Under the pieces are notes generated by a model that worked only from the letters and a program-made list of their open reading frames with translations, was not told where the DNA came from and ran no database searches. A stretch of DNA of 49,132 nt, from contig WQXD01000001.1 in the NCBI GenBank assembly GCA_009785015.1, forward strand, positions 1 through 49,132, given 5' to 3'. The stretch comes from Oscillospiraceae bacterium (lineage in GTDB: Bacteria; Bacillota_A; Clostridia; Oscillospirales; WRJC01). The position numbers and the translations under genes were made by a program. Shown one piece after another: positions 35,341-43,743 of this stretch. Positions within the stretch are counted from its first letter, which is position 1. Each line of letters opens with the position of its first letter.

Positions 35341-35369
35341 AAAAAAAACCGAAGTAATCTATACTTCGG
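35341..35369 (-). terminator. Intrinsic terminator after tRNA-Thr
   Basis: On the minus strand CCGAAGTA (35369-35362), a 5-nt loop and TACTTCGG (35356-35349) form a perfect 8-bp stem followed by eight T residues (35348-35341). It lies 22 nt after the tRNA CCA end. Confidence 0.9.
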
Positions 35370-35391
35370 ACTTTCTATCGAGGTTTTTCTA

Positions 35392-35467
35392 TGGAGCTGG
35401 TGGACGGATTTGAACCCCCGACCTGCTGATTACAAATCAGCTGCTCTGCCAGCTGAGCTACACCAGC
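35392..35467 (-). tRNA. tRNA-Thr (anticodon TGT)
   Basis: Full cloverleaf on the minus strand: acceptor GCTGGTG pairs with CACCAGC, discriminator T and encoded CCA (35394-35392). The D arm (GCTCAGCTGGCAGAGC), the anticodon stem GCTGA/TCAGC with loop TTTGTAA (anticodon TGT, reads ACA and probably other ACN codons) and the TPsiC arm (GGGTTCAAATCC) are all present. It has its own consensus promoter and terminator, so it is a single-gene unit. Confidence 0.97.
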
Positions 35468-35484
35468 GCACCACGATAAGTTGT

Positions 35485-35513
35485 ATTATAGCAGATTGCA
35501 ATGTGTTTGTCAA
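35485..35513 (-). promoter_or_regulatory. Promoter of tRNA-Thr
   Basis: TTGACA (35513-35508) and TATAAT (35490-35485) on the minus strand, spacer 17 bp, about 18 nt upstream of the mature tRNA 5' end. Confidence 0.88.
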
Positions 35514-35544
35514 GGGTTTTAGAAAAGTTTTTTTCGAACGCTTT

Positions 35545-38307
35545 TCACAACAGTTCGCCGTATCTTTTGACGAAGATTTTTTTGAAGAGCGTCGCGAGCG
35601 CCATGTACAAAAATATCGTGAGCGCGAGCCAGGCGAAATATTCCGCCGGCATATAGTGCAGTTTGAGCGACTCGGCGACCGGAGCGATGAACGGTATAGC
35701 GGTGAGCACGGCTATTCCGGTGAATGTGAGCAGCGTCACGGGGGCCGAAGCCCTGCTTCTTATAAAAGGCAGTTTCGGCGTGCGTATCATGTGGATGACC
35801 AAGGTCTGGCTCCACATCGACTCGATAAACCACCCCGCCCTGAATATCGACATGTACAAAACCCGCGTTTGCGGATCGGTTATATCGGTGAACAGTTTGC
35901 CGCCGCACATGGCGGGGCAAATGATAAAATACATGAGAAGATAGGTTGTTATGTCAAATACGGAGCTCGTGGGCCCTATCCAGATCATGAATTTCCCTAT
36001 ATTCGAGGCGTCCCATTTTCTGGGGACGGATATGAATTCCTTGTCCACGTTGTCCCAGGGGATGGCGGTACAGCTCAAATCATAGATCAGGTTTAATATG
36101 ATCAGATGTATGGGCAGCATGGGGACAAATGGCAGAAGCGCGGAGGCGACGAGCACGGAGAGCATATTCCCGAAGTTCGAGCTCGCGGTCATTTTTATAT
36201 ATTTGATCATGTTCGCATAGGTTTTGCGTCCTTCGATGATGCCCTTTTCGAGCACCATCAAATCTTTTTCGAGCAATATGACGTCCGCCGATTCCTTGGC
36301 TATGTCCACCGCCGTGTCCACCGAAATGCCCACGTCGGAAACGGTCATTCCGGCCGCGTCGTTGATTCCGTCGCCCATATACCCGACGCTGTGCCCGTTG
36401 TTTTGAAGGGCGGTTATGATTCTCGCCTTCTGCTGAGGGGAGAGTTTGGCAAACACATTCACGCTCTCGGCCCTTTTGCCGAGCTGTTCATCGGTCATCT
36501 CGTCCAAATCGGACCCGAGCAAGATTTTGTCGGTTTTTATGCCCACCTGACGGCATATGCAGCGCGTCACCTTGTCGTTGTCCCCGGTCAGCACCTTTAC
36601 TTCCACGCCGTTTTCATGCAGCGCCAGAATCGCGTCCTCGGTGGATTCCTTGGGCGGGTCCAAAAAAGCCAGATATCCCATCAGCACCATGCCGGATTCG
36701 TCCGCCGCCGAAAAGGCGCCCACCGGCGACGGATTGGTTTTCTGCGCGACGGCGATCACCCTCATGCCGTCGTCGTTGAGGTCGTCCACTTTTTTTAATA
36801 TATACCGCCTGATCTCGTCGGTCAGCGGCTCCACTTTGCCGTTGTATTCGGCATAGCTGCAGACGGAGAGCATTTCCTCCACTGCGCCCTTCGTGATCAT
36901 TTGGGTTTTGCCGTTGGCCACCACCACGCTCATGCGGCGGCGCTCAAAATCGAAGGGGATTTCGTCGATTTTGACAAACTGGTCGGTGAGCCCGCGGAGC
37001 AGCGCGTATTCCTCTTTTTCTTCGTCGGTGCGCTCGATTATGGCTATGTCCATCAGATTTTTGAGCCCCGTCTGATGATAACTGTTCAAAAACGCGTGCC
37101 GGAGCACCCTCACGTCGTGTTCGCCGTGTATATTCAGATGATATTGCAGCACCACTTTGTCCTGGGTCAGAGTCCCGGTTTTGTCGGTGCACAAAATGTC
37201 GATTGAGCCCAGGTTTTGTATGGAGTTCAGGTTTTTGATGATCGTTTTTTCCTTGCTCATGGCCACCGCCCCTTTGGCCAAGCAGGTCGTGACGATCATC
37301 GGCAGCATTTCGGGGGTGAGGCCCACAGCTATCGAGAGCGCGAAAAGCACCGCGCCCATCCAGTCCTGCGTTTTTAAGCCGTTGACCAAAAGCACTGCGG
37401 GAACCATCACGAGCATGAATCTGATGAGCAGCCACGACACGGAGTTCACGCCCTTTTCAAAGCTTGTTTTGGTAATCTTGGCGTCGGCCATCGATTTGGC
37501 CAGCCCGCCCATCATGGTGTCGTCGCCGGTGGTTATCACCAATCCGAGCGCGCTCCCGCTTATCACGTTGCTGCCCATAAAAGCGAGGTTCTGGCATTCC
37601 ACCATGCTGGAGCTGTTTACGCTGCCTGAACTGGGGGAAAAATTCTTTACGGGATCGGCGGTTTTTTCGACTGCGAGGCTCTCCCCCGTGAGCGCCGACT
37701 GGCTTATGAACAGGTCTTTGGCCTTTATTATCCTCATGTCGGCGGGGATTATGTCCCCCGCGGCGAGATGCACCAGATCGCCGACCACCACGTCCTCGAG
37801 CTCAATTTCCTCGCGGCCGTCCTCCACCCGCTGCACGGCGGTGGTGGTCTTTATGAGTTTTAAAAGGCTTTCGGCGGCATTTCCGCTTCTGGATTCCTGG
37901 ACGAAGCGCAGCACCCCGGATATGAGCACCATGGTGAGTATTATGACGACGGTCACCGCATTTACTTCATCCGGGGGGGCGAGTATGATATCCGTGAAGG
38001 CCGACACCACCGCGAGCGCGAACAGAATGGCAGTAAACGGGTTCACGAAAGAATCCACAACGCGGCGAAGCACGGATTCTTTTTTTCCGCGCGTGATTTT
38101 GTTTTTGCCGTATTTGCCCCTGTAGGCGTCTATCAGCACTTCGACGAGGCCGTCGGGGCCGGTGCCGAATTTTTTGTAGAGCTCCTCCACTTTTGCCGAG
38201 GCGGCGAGCTTGAGCCTGTTGGTGATTTCGTCGCGGTACGCCGTGTCCGCCGAGTTTTTCGCGTGGGCGTTGTTTTTGCCGTTTGGCCTGAAATTTGCAT
38301 GGGTCAT
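35545..38307 (-). CDS. mgtA: Magnesium-transporting P-type ATPase
   Basis: A 920-aa P3B-type ATPase importing Mg2+ across the membrane. Motifs: TGES (207-210), phosphorylation motif [11 protein letters not shown] (Asp375), [16 protein letters not shown] and [10 protein letters not shown] in the P domain, and about ten hydrophobic segments, the last four after TASSNFGNM. Length and the N-terminal segment ([14 protein letters not shown], then [10 protein letters not shown]) fit MgtA/MgtB. GGAGG lies 11 nt before the ATG. The gene has a consensus promoter and a structured leader of about 290 nt containing a short ORF (38435-38512), which suggests control by magnesium or a linked signal. The tRNA-Thr lies downstream on the same strand. 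Confidence 0.95.
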   Translation of the reverse strand: MTHANFRPNGKNNAHAKNSADTAYRDEITNRLKLAASAKVEELYKKFGTGPDGLVEVLIDAYRGKYGKNKITRGKKESVLRRVVDSFVNPFTAILFALAVVSAFTDIILAPPDEVNAVTVVIILTMVLISGVLRFVQESRSGNAAESLLKLIKTTTAVQRVEDGREEIELEDVVVGDLVHLAAGDIIPADMRIIKAKDLFISQSALTGESLAVEKTADPVKNFSPSSGSVNSSSMVECQNLAFMGSNVISGSALGLVITTGDDTMMGGLAKSMADAKITKTSFEKGVNSVSWLLIRFMLVMVPAVLLVNGLKTQDWMGAVLFALSIAVGLTPEMLPMIVTTCLAKGAVAMSKEKTIIKNLNSIQNLGSIDILCTDKTGTLTQDKVVLQYHLNIHGEHDVRVLRHAFLNSYHQTGLKNLMDIAIIERTDEEKEEYALLRGLTDQFVKIDEIPFDFERRRMSVVVANGKTQMITKGAVEEMLSVCSYAEYNGKVEPLTDEIRRYILKKVDDLNDDGMRVIAVAQKTNPSPVGAFSAADESGMVLMGYLAFLDPPKESTEDAILALHENGVEVKVLTGDNDKVTRCICRQVGIKTDKILLGSDLDEMTDEQLGKRAESVNVFAKLSPQQKARIITALQNNGHSVGYMGDGINDAAGMTVSDVGISVDTAVDIAKESADVILLEKDLMVLEKGIIEGRKTYANMIKYIKMTASSNFGNMLSVLVASALLPFVPMLPIHLIILNLIYDLSCTAIPWDNVDKEFISVPRKWDASNIGKFMIWIGPTSSVFDITTYLLMYFIICPAMCGGKLFTDITDPQTRVLYMSIFRAGWFIESMWSQTLVIHMIRTPKLPFIRSRASAPVTLLTFTGIAVLTAIPFIAPVAESLKLHYMPAEYFAWLALTIFLYMALATLFKKIFVKRYGELL

Positions 38308-38400
38308 TTTGGTTTGTACCTCCGTTTCTTGAATTCGGGTATTGCCATATCGGGAAGGTACAGCCCTTTTTTAAGACCGGGACACATTGTTTTTTTCGGC

Positions 38401-38459
38401 GGCGGCGCGGATTTTTTACGTGTAAAAATTTATTTTACATATAAAAAATCCGCGTCGCC
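38401..38459 (-). promoter_or_regulatory. Long hairpin in the mgtA leader
   Basis: Arms 38401-38427 and 38433-38459 pair over 24 positions with three mismatch/wobble positions and a 5-nt loop. The minus-strand 5' arm contains the last seven to eight codons and the stop of the leader ORF (stop at 38437-38435), so a translating ribosome would open it. No T-run follows, so it is not an intrinsic terminator. A riboswitch or Rho-sensitive element is possible. Confidence 0.7.
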
Positions 38460-38512
38460 ACGGATCTTCGGTGTCGCCCGTCGGGATTAGGGCTGCCGTT
38501 GCTTCCGTCCAT
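38435..38512 (-). CDS. Putative mgtA leader peptide (25 aa)
   Basis: A small ORF in the 5' leader of mgtA. ATG at 38512 is preceded by AGGAGG (38525-38520) at 7 nt. The peptide begins MDGSNG, contains SPNPDG (two prolines and an aspartate) and ends TRIFYM before TAA (38437-38435). Enterobacterial MgtL is a 17-residue leader peptide, also starting MD or ME, with acidic/proline-rich residues and a basic-hydrophobic tail; in low Mg2+ its translation is disturbed and mgtA is expressed. The similarity here is in layout and composition, not proven homology. The stop codon falls inside the long hairpin. No CDS of this size would be called routinely. Confidence 0.6.
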   Translation of the reverse strand: MDGSNGSPNPDGRHRRSVATRIFYM

Positions 38513-38552
38513 CGTTTTTCCTCCTCTTTTTTACTAAAAAAACATCTGTAAA

Positions 38553-38603
38553 AGACTTGTCCGGAAATTTTTCGGTTTTTGAGCGCATTATCCGGGCAAG
38601 TCT
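38553..38603 (-). promoter_or_regulatory. 13-bp inverted repeat at the mgtA transcription start
   Basis: Arms 38553-38565 and 38591-38603 are inverted repeats with one mismatch, separated by 25 nt. The upstream arm abuts the -10 element and spans the expected start site near 38597. It could be an operator, or an RNA stem followed by the U-rich stretch at 38534-38552 if transcription starts early enough. Which one cannot be decided here. Confidence 0.5.
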
Positions 38604-38632
38604 ATTATACAATTTTATCGCCGGTTTGTCAA
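38604..38632 (-). promoter_or_regulatory. Promoter of mgtA
   Basis: TTGACA (38632-38627) and TATAAT (38609-38604) on the minus strand with an exact 17-bp spacer, a perfect consensus. Such strength in front of a transporter gene fits control downstream in the leader. Confidence 0.88.
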
Positions 38633-38654
38633 GGGCTTTTTGCGCGCTTTTATG

Positions 38655-39884
38655 TTATTGCAAATATTTTTTTTGCGCGGCGGTCAGAACGTCGATTTTC
38701 GAGCCCATCGAAGCGAGTTTCAGCACGGCGGTCTTTTGGTCGATCTCTTTTGGCACATCATAGAGCGCGGGCGCGAGGCGCCTGTTATTTGCCAGATATT
38801 CGAGCGATTTTGCCTGCAGGGCAAACGACATGTCCATGATTTCGGCGGGGTGCCCGTTTCCCGCCGCGAGATTTACGAGCCTGCCCTGGGCGACCAGATT
38901 CAAGACCCCGCCGCCGGGCATCTTATAGCCCGTTATGTTTTCCTTTCGCTCAATTACCTCCGCGGCGAGCTCCCCGAGCCCCTTTTTGTCTATCTCCACG
39001 TCGAAATGGCCCGCATTGCACATCACCGCTCCGTCTTTCATGAGCCCGAAATGTTTTTTGGATATGACGTCTTTGCAGCCCGTCGCGGTTATAAACAGAT
39101 CGCCCAGTTTCGCGGCCCGGTCCATGGGCATGACCGAAAATCCGTCCATTCTGGCCTCGATCGCCTTTATCGGGTCTATCTCGGTTATTATCACTATCGC
39201 CCCCATGCCCTTTGCGCGCATGGCGATCCCCTTGCCGCACCAGCCGTAACCCGCCACCACCGCCGTCTGGCCCGCGATGATCAGATTTGTGGTGTGCATA
39301 ATCCCGTCAAAAGCGGACTGGCCCGTGCCGTATCTGTTGTCAAACAAATGCTTGCAGTCCGCGTCGTTGATATTTATCATGGGAAAACGCAGCCTGCCCG
39401 ACTTTTGCAGCGTTTTGAGCCGATGGATGCCGGTCGTGGTCTCTTCGCAGCCTCCAATCAGGTTTTTCGCGAGTTCTTTTTTTCCCCCGTGCAGCAGTTT
39501 CGTAAAATCCCCGCCGTCGTCGATGATCAGATCGGGCAGGCACGAGAGCGCCGATACCAGATCGTCTTCATATTCGCGCATCGACGCGTTGTGCGAGGCG
39601 AACACTTCGAAGCCGTCCGCCGCAAGGGCGGCGGCCACGTCGTCTTTTGTGGAAAGCGGGTTGCAGCCGGTGACAAACACCTCGGCTCCGCCCGCCCGCA
39701 AAACGTGGGCCAGATACGCCGTTTTGGCCTCCAAATGAATCGACATCGAAATTTTTTTGCCCTTAAACGGCTCTGTACCGGAAAATTCTTTTTCGATCAG
39801 GTTCAAAACGGGCATATAGCTTTTTACCCACGCTATTTTTTCATGCCCCGTTTTGGCCAAACCGGCGTCATTTATTCTGCTCAT
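38655..39884 (-). CDS. ahcY: Adenosylhomocysteinase (S-adenosylhomocysteine hydrolase family)
   Basis: A 409-aa cytosolic NAD-dependent hydrolase that splits S-adenosylhomocysteine (or S-inosylhomocysteine) into homocysteine and the nucleoside, keeping methylation running. Diagnostic stretches: SIHLEAKTA, the EETTTGIHRL region, ADCKHLFDNRYGTGQS, the NAD-binding GYGWCGKGIAMRAKGMGA, CNAGHFDVEID and the C-terminal KIDVLTAAQKKYL. It lacks the roughly 40-residue insertion of many bacterial and eukaryotic forms and so resembles the shorter archaeal-type enzymes. The ribosome binding site is weak (GGGTG about 9 nt upstream). mgtA follows with its own promoter, and the LytM-like gene is 28 nt upstream on the same strand. 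Confidence 0.95.
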   Translation of the reverse strand: MSRINDAGLAKTGHEKIAWVKSYMPVLNLIEKEFSGTEPFKGKKISMSIHLEAKTAYLAHVLRAGGAEVFVTGCNPLSTKDDVAAALAADGFEVFASHNASMREYEDDLVSALSCLPDLIIDDGGDFTKLLHGGKKELAKNLIGGCEETTTGIHRLKTLQKSGRLRFPMININDADCKHLFDNRYGTGQSAFDGIMHTTNLIIAGQTAVVAGYGWCGKGIAMRAKGMGAIVIITEIDPIKAIEARMDGFSVMPMDRAAKLGDLFITATGCKDVISKKHFGLMKDGAVMCNAGHFDVEIDKKGLGELAAEVIERKENITGYKMPGGGVLNLVAQGRLVNLAAGNGHPAEIMDMSFALQAKSLEYLANNRRLAPALYDVPKEIDQKTAVLKLASMGSKIDVLTAAQKKYLQ

Positions 39885-39912
39885 AATCGATCACACCCGC
39901 TTTCCAAATCAT

Positions 39913-41628
39913 TCACTCATTTTCTGTTTCGCCCGTCAAATCCGCATCTATGGGCTCGGGAATATCCTCGCCGCTTTCGCCTGCGGGGGGGTCAAAATTC
40001 GCCGAATCGATTCCGGGGACGCCGTCGCTGATCACCGGGAGCGGATTGACGAATATATTTTTTACCGATACCGCGAAATACAAATTTGACCCTATGGTGG
40101 TGTAAAGCCCCGAGGTGCCGGCCGAACCGAGCTGCTGCCCTTTTGCCACGCCGTCGCCCGCCTGTACGTCTATCTGATCCAAATGCCCGTACCAGGTCTT
40201 TATGCCCATGCCGTGGTCTATGACCACCAATTTGCCGTCTTCGGGGATCTCCTCCGCGAATATGACCTTGCCCGCATTTGAAGCCCTCACGGGCTCGCCT
40301 TTCGTCATTTCTATGTTTATCCCCTTGTTTATATACGGATGCCCCGTGTTGGTGGTGACTTTCCAGCCGTAATCGAGCAGTATGCGGCCCTCTTTGGGCA
40401 TGGCGAATTTTTCGCTCCAGTGTTTTCTGCCCTCTTCGGCGCTGTTTGTGAATATTTCGTTGTATTTCGACTGTTTCTGCGATTGGGGCCCGGTTTCCAA
40501 GTGGGCCTCCACGGACTGATCCTGCGCGGCCATATTAAACGATTGCTCGGACTTTTCGTTTATTTTCAAAAAATATTCCTTGGGGTCGTTTAAATCGCTT
40601 GTCAGCTTGAGGTGAAACGTCCTGCCCACAAAATCGGAGCTTATCGGGATAAGCGCTATTTTATGCGCCCCAACCGACATAAACTTGGTTTCATAGCCGA
40701 TATCGGTGGAAAGGATCAGGTTTTCGTCGTCGCTCATATTATACGCGGTGATGGCGACTATATCGCCCGGATCCGCTTCCGTGCTGGATATGTCGAATTT
40801 CGCGGTGACATAATATTTTACATCCATCACGTATGTGGCTTTCCCGTAATAATCGGCGGTATCGGACTTGTACCATTCGGCGGAAAGTATATACTGAAAT
40901 TCCCTGAGCTCTTCGCACGAAAAATTCGCGATAAAATTGCTGTACACGTCGCTGAAGATTATCTCTTTGGAGTCCTGGACGTCGATGTGAAGCAGGTCGG
41001 GCTCCGCGGAGAATGTCACGTCGAAGTCTTTGTTCTGGTAGGCCCTGGCGGAATTTGAAGTCTTCACCTCGTTGGGGATTGTCGACGGGTAAAAATTGCC
41101 GTCGGCTTTTTTGATCATCCACTCGCCGCCGCTCGGATAGATTTCGACGGCGCCGGGGTCCCCTTCGTATAGGACACAGGAGGGTATTTTGTTGTTTTTG
41201 TATATGCTGTCGGACAGCGGAGTGTTCAAAATCCTTTTGGCGTCGTTTTCATCCATCAAAAGCAGCTCGCGCTCGGAGGTCATGATAAGGCAGTCGTTTG
41301 TGTTCAGCGACAGATACATCGCATAGACAAATTGTTTTTCGCCTTTATAGAATTTTATTATCAAAGGCTGCTCATATTCGAACTTTCTGGAGGATGAGCC
41401 CACTTTTTTTGAATTTTCCAAGGTTTTGATATGTATGTTTATGTCTTTTTTGTCGGTGTACTCCGCCAGAATCTGGTCGTTTGCGCCTATTATTTCTATT
41501 TTGGTCGTGTTTTCGACGGTGAATTTATCCGAATAAATCAGCAGTATATTATATACGGCGAGATATGTGGGGATAAACAGCAATATCACGAGTATAACCG
41601 TTCGGAACAATTTTTTACCGTTTATCAT
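39913..41628 (-). CDS. Membrane-anchored LytM/M23-like protein with degenerate zinc site
   Basis: A 571-aa protein with an N-terminal membrane anchor (residues about 8-30), a beta-rich extracytoplasmic region, and near residues 440-530 a LytM/M23-like domain (GHPYINKGINIEMTKGEPVRASNAGKV, then YGHLDQIDVQAGDGVAKGQQLGSAGTSG). The metal-binding HxGxD is replaced by NKGIN, and the final HLH(F) becomes NLYF; only the His of YGHL remains. It is therefore probably catalytically inactive, like SpoIIQ- or EnvC-type LytM proteins that act by binding partners. The acidic C-terminal tail is disordered-looking. It has its own promoter at 41665-41693. Confidence 0.78.
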   Translation of the reverse strand: MINGKKLFRTVILVILLFIPTYLAVYNILLIYSDKFTVENTTKIEIIGANDQILAEYTDKKDINIHIKTLENSKKVGSSSRKFEYEQPLIIKFYKGEKQFVYAMYLSLNTNDCLIMTSERELLLMDENDAKRILNTPLSDSIYKNNKIPSCVLYEGDPGAVEIYPSGGEWMIKKADGNFYPSTIPNEVKTSNSARAYQNKDFDVTFSAEPDLLHIDVQDSKEIIFSDVYSNFIANFSCEELREFQYILSAEWYKSDTADYYGKATYVMDVKYYVTAKFDISSTEADPGDIVAITAYNMSDDENLILSTDIGYETKFMSVGAHKIALIPISSDFVGRTFHLKLTSDLNDPKEYFLKINEKSEQSFNMAAQDQSVEAHLETGPQSQKQSKYNEIFTNSAEEGRKHWSEKFAMPKEGRILLDYGWKVTTNTGHPYINKGINIEMTKGEPVRASNAGKVIFAEEIPEDGKLVVIDHGMGIKTWYGHLDQIDVQAGDGVAKGQQLGSAGTSGLYTTIGSNLYFAVSVKNIFVNPLPVISDGVPGIDSANFDPPAGESGEDIPEPIDADLTGETENE

Positions 41629-41664
41629 TTTAAAATTCCATTCCTTAATTATGCATATATAGCT

Positions 41665-41693
41665 ATTATATATAATAACGCGAAAATAATCAA
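41665..41693 (-). promoter_or_regulatory. Promoter for the LytM-like gene
   Basis: TTGATT (41693-41688) and TATAAT (41670-41665) on the minus strand with a 17-bp spacer. Together with the plus-strand promoter at 41764 it makes this gap a divergent regulatory region; the rest of 41629-41864 is AT-rich and holds no gene. Confidence 0.75.
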
Positions 41694-41763
41694 TAGTTTA
41701 CGGCGCAATTATAAAAATAAATTGTGAATGCAGTATAAATTTTCGATATTTTGCCAATAACGC

Positions 41764-41792
41764 TTGCACTTTTAAAAATTTTGTTGTATAAT
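41764..41792 (+). promoter_or_regulatory. Promoter for the surface-protein gene
   Basis: TTGCAC (41764-41769) and TATAAT (41787-41792), spacer 17 bp, followed by about 70 nt of AT-rich leader and GGAGG 10 nt before ATG 41865. Confidence 0.8.
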
Positions 41793-41864
41793 GTACGTAG
41801 TTTGAAATGCGGCACCGATATTTCAACCTAAATTTATTTGATTTAATGTAAGGAGGCAGTTTCC

Positions 41865-42758
41865 ATGCGCAAAAAAACAGCGATAAAAAGAGTATTGTCC
41901 TTTGCGATCATCGCCGTCATGCTTTTCGGGGCGCTGAACTTTGCCGTTTCGGCGGCGAACCCGATAGTTATCGACTTTTCGAAATATGACAGCGTAACCG
42001 ACATCTTAGACAGCGCTTCCGGCGGCCAGGGCGAATTCGCCATCAAGGAGGACGGCACCAGGTTCGTGCTTTTCGCGGAGTGCGTCGACGGCTACGATCC
42101 GGCAGATGACCCGGAAGGCACAGGCACAAAAGGCGACTTATACAGCACCGTCAAAGGATTCGCGGACCTCGGGGTAAATGCGGACACGTACAAATGGATG
42201 AAGATGAGCGTCAGAAACGAGAGCGCCGCGCCCGGTTTTGAAATCCATTTTTCCTCTCCCACCAAGGGGCTCAGCGTCGAAACCTCGATAACCTTTGACA
42301 TCAAGCCCAACAGCGGCTATACTTCCTACATCTACGACGTAACCGAAGCCTGCAAAAAGTATTATCCGAAGCGCCCGGCCGACGTGGAAAACCCCGATGT
42401 ATATCCCGATCACTGGAAGGGCCTCATCGACGTGTTCAGGCTCGATTTCATGTATTACGATGAGAGCGGCGGCCACGCCAAAACGGGCGACAAGATCTAT
42501 ATCGAATACATAGCTTTCTTTGAGTCCGAACAGGCCGCGAAAGACTTCGTGTTTGTTCCCTCAAAAGGCGAATCTCCCACGGAAGCGCCGGCCGCCGAAG
42601 GCAACGGCGATGCGGGCGATTCGAATACGGGCGGCGACTCGGAGAGCGGCGACAACAACATGATGCTTATCATCATCATAGCGGCGGCCGCCGTGGTGGT
42701 CATAATCATTGTAGTGGTAGTGATTATCAGCGCCGGCAAAAAGAAAAAGAAAGATTAA
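41865..42758 (+). CDS. Secreted protein with C-terminal membrane anchor, unknown function
   Basis: A 297-aa surface protein. Residues 1-30 form a Sec signal ending AVSA-ANP. Residues about 32-230 are a beta-rich extracellular domain (ANPIVIDFSKYDSVTDILDS at the start; SSPTKGLSVETSITFDIKPNSGYTSYIYDV in the middle) with a carbohydrate-binding-like character, but I cannot name the family. A Ser/Gly/Asp-rich linker leads to a very hydrophobic C-terminal helix of Ile/Val/Ala (about 264-290) and a KKKKKD tail, so it is anchored as a type I membrane protein without sortase. GGAGG lies 10 nt before the ATG. An aldo-keto reductase gene follows 34 nt later. Confidence 0.72.
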   Translation: MRKKTAIKRVLSFAIIAVMLFGALNFAVSAANPIVIDFSKYDSVTDILDSASGGQGEFAIKEDGTRFVLFAECVDGYDPADDPEGTGTKGDLYSTVKGFADLGVNADTYKWMKMSVRNESAAPGFEIHFSSPTKGLSVETSITFDIKPNSGYTSYIYDVTEACKKYYPKRPADVENPDVYPDHWKGLIDVFRLDFMYYDESGGHAKTGDKIYIEYIAFFESEQAAKDFVFVPSKGESPTEAPAAEGNGDAGDSNTGGDSESGDNNMMLIIIIAAAAVVVIIIVVVVIISAGKKKKKD

Positions 42759-42792
42759 CGGATAACATATACTTTAAGGAGGATAAATCGCA

Positions 42793-43617
42793 ATGAATTT
42801 ATCGTCAACTTTGAAACTGAACAACGGCGTGGACATACCGCTTCTCGGACTCGGGGTCTTCAGATCCGAAGAAGGCGATGAGACCTACAACGCCGTGAAG
42901 TACGCAATCGAAGCGGGATACTGCCACATCGACACCGCCGCGGTGTACGGAAACGAAAAAAGCGTGGGCCGGGCGATAAAGGACAGCGGCATAAAACGCG
43001 GGGACATTTTCGTCACAACCAAGCTCTGGAACGAGGATATGCGCCGGGGGCGCCAGTACGAGGCATTTGAGGAGAGCTTGGAAAAACTCGGCTTGGATTA
43101 TGTCGACTTGTATCTGATTCACTGGCCGGTGAAGGGCGAATACGTCAAATCCTGGAAGGTGCTCGAGCAAATATACAAAGAGGGCAGGGCCAGGGCCGTC
43201 GGCGTGAGCAATTTCCACATACACCACCTCGACGATATTTTCGCGGCCTCGGATCTGGTCCCCGCCGTAAATCAGGTGGAATGCCACCCCGAGCTGACAC
43301 AGGTAGAGCTCGCCCTTTACACCCAAAGCAAAGGGATAGTGTTCGAGCCCTGGAGCCCGCTCGGCGCCGGACAGCTTCTCGGAAACGAAACGCTTGTATC
43401 CCTCGCGAAAAAGTACAACAAGACTTCCGCGCAGCTGATTTTGAAATGGGGGCTGCAGAGGGGGTTTATAAACATACCCAAGTCGGTGCACAAAGAGCGG
43501 ATAATCCAGAACGCGCAGATTTTCGATTTTACCGTGAGCGATGAGGATATGGCCGAAATATTCAAATTAAACTTAAACAAAAGAACAGGGGCGGACCCCG
43601 AAAATTTCAGCTTCTGA
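42793..43617 (+). CDS. Aldo/keto reductase
   Basis: A 274-aa NADPH-dependent reductase of the AKR5 (2,5-diketogluconate reductase-like) group. The catalytic tetrad is complete: Asp47 (HIDTAAVYG), Tyr52, Lys77 (TTKLWNED) and His110 (YLIHWPVKG). The C-terminal cofactor-binding stretch NIPKSVHKERIIQNAQIFDF is conserved. AGGAGG precedes the ATG. It follows the surface-protein gene by 34 nt and ends at a bidirectional terminator. Substrate probably an aldose, ketose or small aldehyde. Confidence 0.92.
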   Translation: MNLSSTLKLNNGVDIPLLGLGVFRSEEGDETYNAVKYAIEAGYCHIDTAAVYGNEKSVGRAIKDSGIKRGDIFVTTKLWNEDMRRGRQYEAFEESLEKLGLDYVDLYLIHWPVKGEYVKSWKVLEQIYKEGRARAVGVSNFHIHHLDDIFAASDLVPAVNQVECHPELTQVELALYTQSKGIVFEPWSPLGAGQLLGNETLVSLAKKYNKTSAQLILKWGLQRGFINIPKSVHKERIIQNAQIFDFTVSDEDMAEIFKLNLNKRTGADPENFSF

Positions 43618-43642
43618 AATTCCCATAGAACAAAAAACAGGT

Positions 43643-43681
43643 CAGCGCGGTAAATTTTTACCGCGCTGCCGTAATTTTTTT
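43643..43681. terminator. Bidirectional terminator between the aldo-keto reductase and lepB genes
   Basis: Arms 43643-43654 and 43657-43668 can pair over ten or more base pairs. On the plus strand CCGTAATTTTTTT follows; on the minus strand GACCTGTTTTTT follows, so it serves both convergent genes. Confidence 0.85.
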
Positions 43682-43743
43682 ATGCGCTTTTTTTTTAAGT
43701 ATGAGTGCCGCTTACGATTCCGCAGGCGAATCTTTCGTCGTTT

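Noticed and set aside
38308..38632. M-box (magnesium) riboswitch upstream of mgtA
   Set aside because: I could not find its conserved core by eye; the leader is better described by the ORF and hairpin. A covariance-model search would decide.
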